From Thermoprotei archaeon (GTDB lineage: Archaea > Thermoproteota > Thermoprotei_A > Sulfolobales > WANQ01), in the NCBI GenBank assembly GCA_027038805.1, contig JALWGO010000295.1, positions 1 through 6,788 of the forward strand: 6,788 bases of DNA. Reading direction: 5' to 3'. Positions 1 through 5,592 of this stretch are shown here, piece after piece. A program made the translations under genes and the position numbers. The notes beneath the pieces were generated by a model. The model was not told the origin of the DNA. It ran no database searches and worked only from the letters and a program-made list of their open reading frames with translations. Positions within the stretch are counted from its first letter, which is position 1. Each line of letters opens with the position of its first letter.

Positions 1-5
1 GCTGT

Positions 6-12
6 GAGGAGG
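6..12 (+). promoter_or_regulatory. Shine-Dalgarno site deciding a TTG start
   Basis: The purine run GAGGAGG lies 7 bases before the TTG at position 20 and is a strong match to the archaeal anti-Shine-Dalgarno sequence. No ATG lies in frame near it, so it fixes TTG-20 as the start of the lipid synthase gene. The TGA at 5-7 may be the stop of an upstream gene outside the window, but that cannot be tested here. Confidence 0.75.
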
Positions 13-19
13 AAAACTA

Positions 20-613
20 TTGTTAACAAAAATAAGGCCGATAGCCAAAAAGATTATCAAGCCTATTGCATTGTTTTTTGTAAAAATAGGAGCCAGCCCC
101 AATCATGTAACTATTCTAGGTCTAGCAGCAGCATTATTGGTTCCAATATTTTTCTACTATAAGCAGGGATTATTTGCCCTACTATTAATAGTTCTTAGCG
201 GTCTATTTGATGCAGTTGACGGTGAAGTTGCTAGAATAACTGGGAGGAAGACTAGATTTGGTGCATTTCTAGACTCAACTTCTGATAGAATAGAAGATTC
301 AGCGTACATAATATCCCTGGGGATCCTTGGGATCAACTATATAGTTGTATCTGTTCTCTTAGCGGCATCTATTATAATAAGCTATACGCGGGCTAGAGCT
401 GAAGCCTTAAAAGTGAAAATGGAGGGTGTAGGAATTATCGAGAGAGCCGAGAGAATAATATTGGTATTCATAGCCCTCATATCACTGTATTTCAATCAAA
501 CACTGATTGCCTTAATTATAGTATACATATTGCTATCGTTGTCGATAATAACGATTATACAGAGGGTATATCACGTATACAAGGAGCTCTCCATAACATC
601 AAGTAGCCAGTGA
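20..613 (+). CDS. Archaetidylinositol phosphate synthase (CDP-alcohol phosphatidyltransferase family)
   Basis: This 197-residue membrane enzyme should join CDP-archaeol and inositol 1-phosphate into archaetidylinositol phosphate, a step in making inositol ether lipids at the cytoplasmic membrane. The family signature DG-x2-AR-x8-G-x3-D-x3-D is complete: D64, D67, G68, A71, R72, G81, D85 and D89, which bind metal and perform catalysis. The stretch SYTRARAEAL at 121-130 is typical of the inositol-phosphate branch (archaeal AIP synthase and bacterial PIP synthase) rather than the glycerol- or serine-using branches. Hydrophobic segments at about 31-47, 50-63, 94-122, 144-157 and 160-180 fit a six-helix membrane fold. 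The start is TTG with a strong GAGGAGG site 7 bases upstream. The last 43 bp overlap the 3' end of the opposing trmY gene. The family call is secure; the inositol-phosphate specificity is inferred from motif similarity. Confidence 0.9.
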   Translation: MLTKIRPIAKKIIKPIALFFVKIGASPNHVTILGLAAALLVPIFFYYKQGLFALLLIVLSGLFDAVDGEVARITGRKTRFGAFLDSTSDRIEDSAYIISLGILGINYIVVSVLLAASIIISYTRARAEALKVKMEGVGIIERAERIILVFIALISLYFNQTLIALIIVYILLSLSIITIIQRVYHVYKELSITSSSQ

Positions 614-1152
614 ACTATTGTGATACACTGGCTCGTCAAATAACTAGTCTTACCTAATGAGACTCTAGGCACCTTGTATTTATCTAAAAGCTGCTCATAC
701 TCGCGTGGTAAGTCTAGGTGGCTTCCAAGAACAAACACGTTATATTTTGATGGCTTTATGGCTTTTTCAAACAAGATTCCATCTTCTTTAAGGTAATATA
801 TGTTCTTTGTAATCTTTAACAAATGGTTTAATATATGTTTAAACCCCCATGACTCTACATGTACTCCCTGTATTTCTTTTCCTCCTAACACGTTCTTAAT
901 CATGAGGAGAGCTTCTCTTTCAGATGATGGGGGTGCTTCTATTATTCTCCCATCTATTACTAATAGTTTGGGTGGGTTGGGGGGACCTAGAAGTAGTGCA
1001 TAAAATACTACATTTCTGCGAAAACTTTTCTCCAATTTAAACGCGGATACGATGCTCCTTGCTATTACATCAAGTCTTCCAGTACGACCTGCAACTCCCT
1101 TTAACTGAAAATTTGGGGAGGTAGTAGCTGTAGGAGATACTACAAGGAACAA
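571..1152 (-). CDS. trmY: tRNA (pseudouridine(54)-N1)-methyltransferase TrmY
   Basis: TrmY is a SPOUT-class methyltransferase that uses SAM to methylate N1 of pseudouridine 54 in the tRNA T-loop, giving m1Psi54. The 193-residue protein has the family's conserved blocks: ATTSPNF at 9-15, GRLDVIARS at 25-33, the RRNVVFYALLLGPPNPPK region at 45-62, the SAM-loop segment VLGSHL at 141-146, VSLG at 164-167 and CITIVHWLLD at 176-185. Length is normal. The chosen start is TTG, 10 bases after the rps26e stop codon, with no good ribosome binding site, so translation is probably coupled to rps26e. Family members usually begin M-R-x-F. Here the two codons before the TTG read ATT-AGA, so an ATT start at 1158 would restore that N-terminus. 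The gene is last in the trmI-proS-rps26e-trmY series and its tail overlaps the convergent lipid synthase gene by 43 bp. Confidence 0.92.
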   Translation of the reverse strand: MFLVVSPTATTSPNFQLKGVAGRTGRLDVIARSIVSAFKLEKSFRRNVVFYALLLGPPNPPKLLVIDGRIIEAPPSSEREALLMIKNVLGGKEIQGVHVESWGFKHILNHLLKITKNIYYLKEDGILFEKAIKPSKYNVFVLGSHLDLPREYEQLLDKYKVPRVSLGKTSYLTSQCITIVHWLLDVMESSLYT

Positions 1153-1162
1153 TCTAATATCA

Positions 1163-1450
1163 TTATACTGGGGCAGGTCTTCTCTTCCTCTCAGCTTCTG
1201 GTCTTACCTTTAATATACCTAAGTGTATTGCACAACTAATGCAGTAGCATTTAGTTACTGGATACCTCATTATTATTGCTCCCTTCTTTTCTAATTCTTG
1301 TGCTAGCTGCGGATCGACTGGCGAGTACATTTTAGTTATACATACAGCTTTATCTCTAGGGACTATGCGTCCACAGTTATCGCATTGTACGTAACCTACG
1401 TAGCCTTTACCTCCCTTATGTCTTCCTCTACTCTCTCTTTTCTTCGGCAT
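1163..1450 (-). CDS. rps26e: Small ribosomal subunit protein eS26 (S26e)
   Basis: This is a 95-residue zinc-ribbon protein of the small ribosomal subunit, located near the mRNA exit and the 3' end of 16S rRNA. It has the family's basic start (MPKKRESRGRHKGGKG), the pair C23-x2-C26 and the second pair C70-x2-C73 that would hold zinc. Further cysteines lie at 37 and 68. The conserved block KAVCITKMYSPVD is at 34-46 and the tail is basic (RKRRPAPV). It starts at ATG with AGGTGA (complement of 1458-1463) 7 bases upstream. It lies 46 bases after proS and 10 bases before trmY on the same strand, which suggests one transcript. S26e occurs in eukaryotes and Crenarchaeota and supports the crenarchaeal assignment. 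Confidence 0.95.
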   Translation of the reverse strand: MPKKRESRGRHKGGKGYVGYVQCDNCGRIVPRDKAVCITKMYSPVDPQLAQELEKKGAIIMRYPVTKCYCISCAIHLGILKVRPEAERKRRPAPV

Positions 1451-1496
1451 AACTATTTCACCTAACCTCTAGGCATGCAAGAAAACGTTGTATAGC

Positions 1497-2954
1497 TTAA
1501 TAAGTTTTAGCTAGTCTAAGAACACTTCTAGCAGGGTTCCCACAGATAGGGCATCTCTTGTCCTTGACGTCTACTTCCTCATTTAATAATGGAGTTCCTA
1601 GAACTCTTAATCCGCTCTCTTCTTCTATTCTTAATCCGCATTCTAAGCTACCACACCAAGGTATTTCTACTATTCCTCCCTTTTCCTCTATTTTTCTCCT
1701 CGCTTCATCGATGGTATTAGCCCTGCTAAGTCTATCTTTAAAATATTTCTTGGCCCGTTCCCTCATGTCCTCTTCTACTTCCTGAAATATCTCGTGTATT
1801 TTATCAATGAATTCTCTCAATTCTATGGTTTTCTTCTCAAGTGTATCCCTTCTTACATATGTTACAGTATTGTTCTCTACTTCTCTCAATCCTATCTCTA
1901 GTCTAATAGGTACTCCTCTTAGTTCCCAGTCATAGTACTTATAACCTGGTGTTACCTCGCGTCTCTCATCGATAAATACTCGAACCTCCTTTTCGGCTAA
2001 TTCTTGTTTTATTTTTCTCGCATATTCTATTACTCGTTTAGTATCCTCCTCGTTTTTGGCGGGTATGGGTATAATGACTACTTGTATTGGAGCAATACCT
2101 GGTAGTAGGACAAGTCCCCGGTCATCACCGTGGACTGCTATGAGGGTTGCAACAATTCTATCGGATATACCATAGCTAGTAGACCACGCGTAATCTATGG
2201 TTCCGTCTTTTAACTGTATGCGTACTTCAAAGGCTTTGGTAAAGTTTTGTCCTAGGTGGTGTACTGTTCCTATTTGTAGAACTTTTCCATCAGGTAGTAT
2301 TGTGTCGAAAGCAATGGTGTAGAGTGCTCCCGCAAACTTATCCCATTCTGGTCTCTGTGATATTAGGTAGGGTATCCCGAGGGTATCAAAGATTTTCTTG
2401 TAGATTTCTATAGCCTCACTAACCTGTCTCTCAGCATCCTCAAAGCTATCGTGGAATGTATGGGCTTCTTTAAACGTGGTTACTTCTCTTAACCTGATCA
2501 TGGGTCTTGTTGCCTTTGTCTCGTATCTAAAGATACTTCCTATTTGATAGTACTTCTTTGGTAATTGCTTGTAGCTCTGCACCCATAGGGCAACCATTGG
2601 TGTGATAATGGTTTCACTCGTGGGTCTCAGCGCGAGCTTAACATCAAGTTCTTCTAACCCGCCGTGAGTAACCCAGTATACTTGGTCTTCAAATCCTCTT
2701 ACATGCTCAGACTCTTTTCTCAGATAGTATTCTGGTATTAATAATGGTAGTAGTACTTCCTCGTGGCCTTTCTCGTCTAGGTACTTTCTTATTATATTTA
2801 GAACATGTTTTCTTATTTTAAAGCCATAAGGTCTCCATATACCCATGCCCTTTATAGGGTATCTTCCATAATCATATATCTCAGCTTTTTCTAGAACCCA
2901 GTCAAACCACTCGCTAAACTTAGAACTCCATCGTTCTCGTGTAGGCTTCTTCAA
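1497..2954 (-). CDS. proS: Prolyl-tRNA synthetase, archaeal/eukaryote-like type
   Basis: This cytoplasmic enzyme charges tRNA-Pro with proline. The 485-residue protein is full length for the archaeal class without the bacterial INS editing insert. Visible class II parts are the N-terminal RYPIKGMGIWRPYG segment (31-44), the TSE loop (T112-S113-E114) that binds proline, motif 2 (FRYETKATRP, 142-151, then RLREVTTFKEAHTFH, 154-168) and motif 3 (SDRIVATLIAVHGDDRGLVLLP, with R267 and G280). An anticodon-binding domain follows at about 290-390. The C-terminal zinc domain has C434, C439, C468 and C471, and the chain ends in tyrosine, as in this class. The start is TTG because an in-frame TAG lies directly upstream. 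The upstream purine stretch AAGGAAG is about 14 bases away, so the binding site is only moderate. It lies 54 bases after trmI and 46 bases before rps26e. Confidence 0.97.
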   Translation of the reverse strand: MKKPTRERWSSKFSEWFDWVLEKAEIYDYGRYPIKGMGIWRPYGFKIRKHVLNIIRKYLDEKGHEEVLLPLLIPEYYLRKESEHVRGFEDQVYWVTHGGLEELDVKLALRPTSETIITPMVALWVQSYKQLPKKYYQIGSIFRYETKATRPMIRLREVTTFKEAHTFHDSFEDAERQVSEAIEIYKKIFDTLGIPYLISQRPEWDKFAGALYTIAFDTILPDGKVLQIGTVHHLGQNFTKAFEVRIQLKDGTIDYAWSTSYGISDRIVATLIAVHGDDRGLVLLPGIAPIQVVIIPIPAKNEEDTKRVIEYARKIKQELAEKEVRVFIDERREVTPGYKYYDWELRGVPIRLEIGLREVENNTVTYVRRDTLEKKTIELREFIDKIHEIFQEVEEDMRERAKKYFKDRLSRANTIDEARRKIEEKGGIVEIPWCGSLECGLRIEEESGLRVLGTPLLNEEVDVKDKRCPICGNPARSVLRLAKTY

Positions 2955-2998
2955 CTACATACACCATGTCTTCCTTATTTTGACGCAAACATTTCCAA

Positions 2999-3006
2999 GA
3001 TATAGC
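2999..3006 (-). promoter_or_regulatory. Possible TATA box of an internal promoter for proS
   Basis: On the minus strand the sequence reads GCTATATC, centred near 3002, at the very end of trmI. A start about 26 bases downstream (near 2976) would give proS a leader of about 22 bases. The spacing fits an archaeal promoter, but the element is short and proS may equally be transcribed from upstream of trmI. Confidence 0.35.
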
Positions 3007-3008
3007 CT

Positions 3009-3797
3009 TTACTCTAATAAAATTCTTCGTGCAAATACGATATAACCTGTATGTCCTATCATGAATGGTCGTGGTCTAGTAGCGTTTTCTTTTACTTGAT
3101 ATTCCCTTATTAATAGCTCGTAGGTGTGAATGTCAGTGAACCCGCTATGCCCCTTAAGAGCTAGTACGGTCTTCTCAACTTGATTTACAGTTGGCACAAA
3201 GAATATTGTAGACGCACTAGGCTTAACTACCTTGTATACTGTTTCAATATAATTCCAGGGATCGGCTAGATCTAGAAATGCTGCATCAAGTCCCTCTAAC
3301 TCTTCCTCGGCTCTCTTAACACTACCTAAGCGTAGGTCAACGTATCTTAGAAGACCACTAATCTTTAGGTTCCGCAAAGCGTTCTCATAGAAATCCCTTC
3401 TCACCTCATAGGCATATACTCTTCCATTAGGTTTAACGATATGTGCTAGAGTTGTCGTTAGAAAACCCGTTCCGACACCTGCCTCGAGAACTCGAGAACC
3501 ACTAGATATTCCGGAGAGGAATACTATGAATCCGAGATCCTTAGGATATATTACCTGTGTTCTACGCTTGTATTTCATAAAAAAGTCATGGAACAACGGT
3601 TTTAAGATGAAAGCCTTTACACCAGTTGACAACTCTACTCTACTACCATAAGGTAATCCTATGAGATTTCTTAGCTCTAAAACCCCTTTGTCCGACTCAA
3701 ATCTACGGTCTCTCTCCACTCTTACTATATAGGTTCTCCTCTCATCAATATAGATCAACACATAGTCTCCTTCCCTAATAGTCTCCTCTCCCGGCAA
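3009..3797 (-). CDS. trmI: tRNA (adenine-N1)-methyltransferase TrmI (m1A57/58)
   Basis: TrmI is a Rossmann-fold, SAM-dependent enzyme that methylates N1 of A58 in the tRNA T-loop, and in archaeal homologues also A57. It usually acts as a homotetramer. The 262-residue protein has an N-terminal beta domain opening TIREGDYVLI (6-15), the linker RRTQVIYPKDLGFIV (78-92), SAM motif I EAGVGTGFLT (105-114), an acidic residue at E131 for the ribose, the catalytic-site motif DLADPW (176-181), and the C-terminal family signature RPRPFMIGHTGYIVFARR (241-258). It contains no cysteine. The start is TTG with AGGTTG about 8 bases upstream; family members often begin close to the TIREGD block, so the start is plausible but not certain. 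It is first in the cluster with proS, rps26e and trmY, about 57 bases downstream of the C/D sRNA gene on the same strand. Confidence 0.93.
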   Translation of the reverse strand: MPGEETIREGDYVLIYIDERRTYIVRVERDRRFESDKGVLELRNLIGLPYGSRVELSTGVKAFILKPLFHDFFMKYKRRTQVIYPKDLGFIVFLSGISSGSRVLEAGVGTGFLTTTLAHIVKPNGRVYAYEVRRDFYENALRNLKISGLLRYVDLRLGSVKRAEEELEGLDAAFLDLADPWNYIETVYKVVKPSASTIFFVPTVNQVEKTVLALKGHSGFTDIHTYELLIREYQVKENATRPRPFMIGHTGYIVFARRILLE

Positions 3798-3840
3798 TGC
3801 TTTTCAACCTGTTAAAGTCGTTGTCATGTTTTGTTGTCTC

Positions 3841-3850
3841 ACGTAATAAG
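3841..3850 (-). promoter_or_regulatory. Possible TATA box for trmI
   Basis: The minus strand reads CTTATTACGT, centred near 3846, between the sRNA and trmI. Transcription starting about 26 bases downstream, near 3820, would give trmI a leader of about 22 bases. The match is weak. The alternative is read-through from the sRNA promoter near 3942. Confidence 0.3.
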
Positions 3851-3854
3851 TGTA

Positions 3855-3916
3855 GGGGGCTCTGGCCTGGTGTCTGTCATCAATATTCAGTAATACCAGC
3901 CTTCTTCATAGCCCTT
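3855..3916 (-). ncRNA. C/D box sRNA, dual guide, predicted to target 16S rRNA near the 530 loop
   Basis: This is an RNA gene of about 60 nt on the minus strand. In RNA order it has a stem strand AAGGGC (3916-3911), C box AUGAAGA (3909-3903), a 12-nt guide (3902-3891), D' box CUGA (3890-3887), spacer AUAU, C' box UGAUGA (3882-3877), a 12-nt guide (3876-3865), D box CAGA (3864-3861) and a stem strand GCCCC (3860-3856). GGGC and GCCC close a kink-turn with the usual three-nucleotide bulge. The D' guide is complementary to UAAUACCAGCC, and the D guide to GCCUGGUGUC. Both are recalled here as crenarchaeal 16S rRNA sequences flanking the 530 loop, about 20 nt apart. By the rule of the fifth base before D/D', the predicted 2'-O-methylations are A535 (D') and G514 (D), in E. 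coli numbering. A TATA-like element sits 26 bases before the 5' end. The outer C and D boxes each differ from consensus at one base. Confidence 0.85.
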
Positions 3917-3937
3917 AAACTATCTAGGAAACCAATA

Positions 3938-3946
3938 CTATATATT
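3938..3946. promoter_or_regulatory. TATA box, possibly bidirectional (sRNA leftward, ASCH gene rightward)
   Basis: The plus strand reads CTATATATT, and the minus strand AATATATAG. From its centre near 3942, 26 bases leftward reaches 3916, exactly the predicted 5' end of the C/D sRNA. Twenty-six bases rightward reaches about 3968, just before the GAAGGTG site that precedes the ATG at 3983. One near-symmetric element could therefore drive both transcripts. No start site has been mapped. Confidence 0.6.
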
Positions 3947-3982
3947 CTATCTAGGCTATGATAGTTGAAGAAGGTGTATGCT

Positions 3983-4468
3983 ATGAGTGAGGAAGATGTA
4001 CTATACTTGATGAGTATAAGGCCTAAATATGCCTACCAAATCTTTGCGGGTCGTAAGAAGTTTGAGCTACGTAGATGGATAGGGATACCAATAGTTGAAG
4101 GAGCAATAATAGTTGTATATGTTTCTGGCTCCGTTAAAGCATTGATGGGTGAGTTTAGGGCTGGGAGAATAATAATTGGGTCTCCTCAGCGTGTATGGAA
4201 TGAGATAATGAGGTATGAGAGGCATGGAATAGAAAGAGATGCATGGCCATATATTGCTGGTGCAAAGAAGGCTATGGCTATAGAGGTATTGGAGCCCAGG
4301 CTTTATCCTCGGCCAGTTAAACTTGATGAGCTTAGACAAATATTTCCGGGATTTTCTCCTCCACTGAGTTTTAGGATACTACGTGTAGAGGAGCCCTTGT
4401 ATAGACTTCTAGTAAAGCCTCTTAGAGAAAGTAAGAGTAGGCAATCCAAAATACACGAGTTTACTTAA
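3983..4468 (+). CDS. ASCH/PUA-like domain protein, predicted RNA-binding
   Basis: This protein of 161 residues belongs to the ASCH superfamily, a PUA-related beta-barrel fold thought to bind RNA and found in translation or transcription co-factors. The hallmark is near the N-terminus: SIRPKYAYQIFAGRKKFELR (11-30), holding the GxKxxE signature as G23, K25 and E28. The remainder has strand-rich segments (EGAIIVVYVSG; KKAMAIEVLEP) expected for the barrel and a basic tail. No enzyme motif is visible. I chose ATG-3983 because GAAGGTG (3970-3976) lies 6 bases upstream and fits transcription from the TATA at 3938-3946. An in-frame TTG at 3965 would add six residues and could be a leaderless start. 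The gene stands alone, divergent from the sRNA/trmI side and convergent with the RHH gene, with 21 bases between the stops. Substrate and partners are unknown. Confidence 0.8.
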   Translation: MSEEDVLYLMSIRPKYAYQIFAGRKKFELRRWIGIPIVEGAIIVVYVSGSVKALMGEFRAGRIIIGSPQRVWNEIMRYERHGIERDAWPYIAGAKKAMAIEVLEPRLYPRPVKLDELRQIFPGFSPPLSFRILRVEEPLYRLLVKPLRESKSRQSKIHEFT

Positions 4469-4489
4469 ATGCCGATAAAATCTTGTGTA

Positions 4490-4690
4490 TTATATGAATA
4501 CTCGTTTCTCTACAAAGGCTCTTAGGGGCTGGAACTCTAGTTCTTCTTCTTTAATCCATAGTTCTCTCTTGAGAAGTTCTCTCACGGCTATGCGTATGAC
4601 TTCGCTTCTTGAGGAATATCTACCTGTTCTAACTAGTTCGTCTAATCCTTCTACATAAGGTTCGGGCATTTTTACTGTTATTAACTTCAT
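4490..4690 (-). CDS. Ribbon-helix-helix (CopG/Arc-type) DNA-binding protein
   Basis: This is a 66-residue regulator of the ribbon-helix-helix type, which binds DNA as a dimer through a two-stranded N-terminal sheet. The sheet strand is KLITVKMPEPY (2-12), the first helix EGLDELVRTGRY (14-25), and the second helix opens with the family's SRSEVIRIAVRELLKREL (27-44). A short acidic and hydrophobic tail (45-66) has no recognised domain and may bind a partner. It begins at ATG with GGGTGTGA (complement of 4697-4704) 6 bases upstream and a TATA box about 46 bases upstream. No toxin-like gene is next to it on the same strand: the convergent neighbour is the ASCH protein and the upstream gene is the TrmB-family regulator. 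A free-standing repressor therefore seems more likely than an antitoxin. Confidence 0.87.
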   Translation of the reverse strand: MKLITVKMPEPYVEGLDELVRTGRYSSRSEVIRIAVRELLKRELWIKEEELEFQPLRAFVEKRVFI

Positions 4691-4731
4691 GTGCTTTCAC
4701 ACCCGGTAGATACAGCTAATGATGATGAAAA

Positions 4732-4740
4732 CTTATAAAC
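4732..4740 (-). promoter_or_regulatory. TATA box for the RHH gene
   Basis: The minus strand reads GTTTATAAG, preceded by the G-rich GGGGAGGG. A start about 26 bases downstream, near 4710, puts the GGTGTGA ribosome binding site inside a leader of about 20 bases before the ATG at 4690. Both spacing and sequence fit an archaeal promoter well. Confidence 0.65.
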
Positions 4741-4752
4741 CCCTCCCCTAAA

Positions 4753-4764
4753 TAATACGTATTA
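4753..4764. repeat. Perfect 12-bp palindrome, candidate operator
   Basis: TAATACGTATTA is a perfect inverted repeat with no spacer. It lies just upstream of the RHH gene's TATA box and between that promoter and the stop codon of the TrmB-family gene, so it is placed where an operator or activator site of the RHH gene would be. The octamer ATAATACG recurs in the promoter region at 5593-5600. The DNA is A/T-rich, so chance occurrence cannot be excluded. Confidence 0.4.
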
Positions 4765-4775
4765 CTTTCAATTAA

Positions 4776-5522
4776 TTATCTAGCCTTATTCCACAAGTGG
4801 TCAAAATACACCTTTGCAATCTCCGTAAAGAATTCGTGATCACTCCAAATACCCATGAGTTCTCCTTCAGGGGTCTTTACTATTAATATCACGACACCTC
4901 CTATTACACCGCTCCCAAACATTCCACTGAGAAACCTCAAGCTTATCTCTCGTCCTCTAAGTTTTTCAGCTAGTTTTTCTCCACGTAACTCTTCCTCTAA
5001 TAGTATACGTATTTTGACCTTATCTGATACTTCAATTATACTATTAATGATTTTATCTGTGAGCAATTCTCTATAGGATAGAGCTATGTCTATGCTTGTA
5101 GATGCTGATAAAATCACATCTCTTATACTGTTTTCTATTAATTGAGGAGGAACTATTAATACTCTATATGTACCACTACCTCCACGATAAAGAGATTCTA
5201 TTTGTGGTAGTATTCGTTCCTCAAAGAATTTTATCTTCTCATCTATGCTGTTCCTAATCTTTCTCCAAGCTATACGCGGGTTTACTGCAACATACCTAGC
5301 TGGTCTGTCAGAGGTCTTCTCAAGGAGCCCTATTCGTACAAGCTTGTTTAATGGTTCGTAAATTTTAGTAGGACTTATATTAACTTCTCTTGCAAGATCC
5401 TTTGCTGTAATCGGGCCTCTTAATAATACGATAAGATATATTCTAAGCTCGCTGGCTCCCAGTCCAACAAGTCGGAAAAGTTCTGAGAGCTCGCTCAACA
5501 ATGTGTTCTCATTGAAAGTCAT
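4776..5522 (-). CDS. TrmB-family transcriptional regulator
   Basis: This 248-residue protein is of the archaeal TrmB type, named after the trehalose/maltose regulator of Thermococcales and unrelated to the tRNA enzymes nearby. The N-terminal winged helix-turn-helix covers about 10-80, with LGASELRIYLIVL (21-33), recognition-helix region ITAKDLAREVNISPTKIYEPLNKLVRIGLLEK (38-69) and a wing ending PARYVAVNP (74-82). A helical, probably coiled-coil linker at 84-113 (RKIRNSIDEKIKFFEERILPQIESLYR) should mediate dimerisation. The C-terminal effector domain (118-248) ends with IWSDHEFFTEIAKVYFDHLWNKA, typical of the family. Its ligand cannot be read from sequence; sugars are known ligands in some homologues. 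It starts at ATG with AAGGAGAG 6 bases upstream and shares a divergent promoter region with rps25e. No transporter operon is adjacent, so targets may be distant. Confidence 0.88.
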   Translation of the reverse strand: MTFNENTLLSELSELFRLVGLGASELRIYLIVLLRGPITAKDLAREVNISPTKIYEPLNKLVRIGLLEKTSDRPARYVAVNPRIAWRKIRNSIDEKIKFFEERILPQIESLYRGGSGTYRVLIVPPQLIENSIRDVILSASTSIDIALSYRELLTDKIINSIIEVSDKVKIRILLEEELRGEKLAEKLRGREISLRFLSGMFGSGVIGGVVILIVKTPEGELMGIWSDHEFFTEIAKVYFDHLWNKAR

Positions 5523-5570
5523 TGGTTTCTCTCCTTAACTAATATGACTCCTTCCTATCTTTTTGTTTTG

Positions 5571-5583
5571 TTAAAATAAAACA
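5571..5583. promoter_or_regulatory. TATA-like element between the TrmB-family gene and rps25e, possibly bidirectional
   Basis: The plus strand reads TTAAAATAAAACA and the minus strand TGTTTTATTTTAA, centred near 5577. Leftward, a start 26 bases away (about 5551) gives the TrmB-family gene a leader of about 28 bases. Rightward, a start near 5603 gives rps25e a leader of about 20 bases before ATG-5623. Both distances are plausible, but the element is A-rich rather than a classic TATA box, and each gene may use its own part of it. Confidence 0.5.
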
Positions 5584-5592
5584 TTTATTCCG

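Noticed and set aside
800..1003. A 67-codon plus-strand open frame inside trmY.
   Set aside because: It lies opposite a conserved SPOUT enzyme frame and has no recognisable product.
1558..1785. A 75-codon plus-strand open frame antisense to proS.
   Set aside because: It is serine- and leucine-rich, a shadow of charged codons in the C-terminal part of proS, with no ribosome binding site or domain.
4067..4339. A 90-codon open frame on the minus strand inside the ASCH gene.
   Set aside because: Its product is low in charge and rich in S, Y and P with no domain. The plus-strand frame carries a clear ASCH signature.
4490..4690. Reading the RHH protein as an antitoxin.
   Set aside because: No small toxin-like gene lies beside it on the same strand, and it has its own promoter and spacing as a single gene.
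4719..4735. ATGATGATGA before the RHH promoter looked like another C box.
   Set aside because: No D box follows at a suitable distance, and the stretch is better explained as the region around the RHH transcription start.
4855..5076. A 73-codon plus-strand open frame antisense to the TrmB-family gene.
   Set aside because: Composition (S, I, L, P) is typical of an antisense shadow, and the regulator's frame on the other strand is well supported.
4776..5522. Reading the TrmB-family protein as the tRNA methyltransferase TrmB (m7G46).
   Set aside because: The names coincide, but this protein has a winged helix-turn-helix and no SAM-binding motif.
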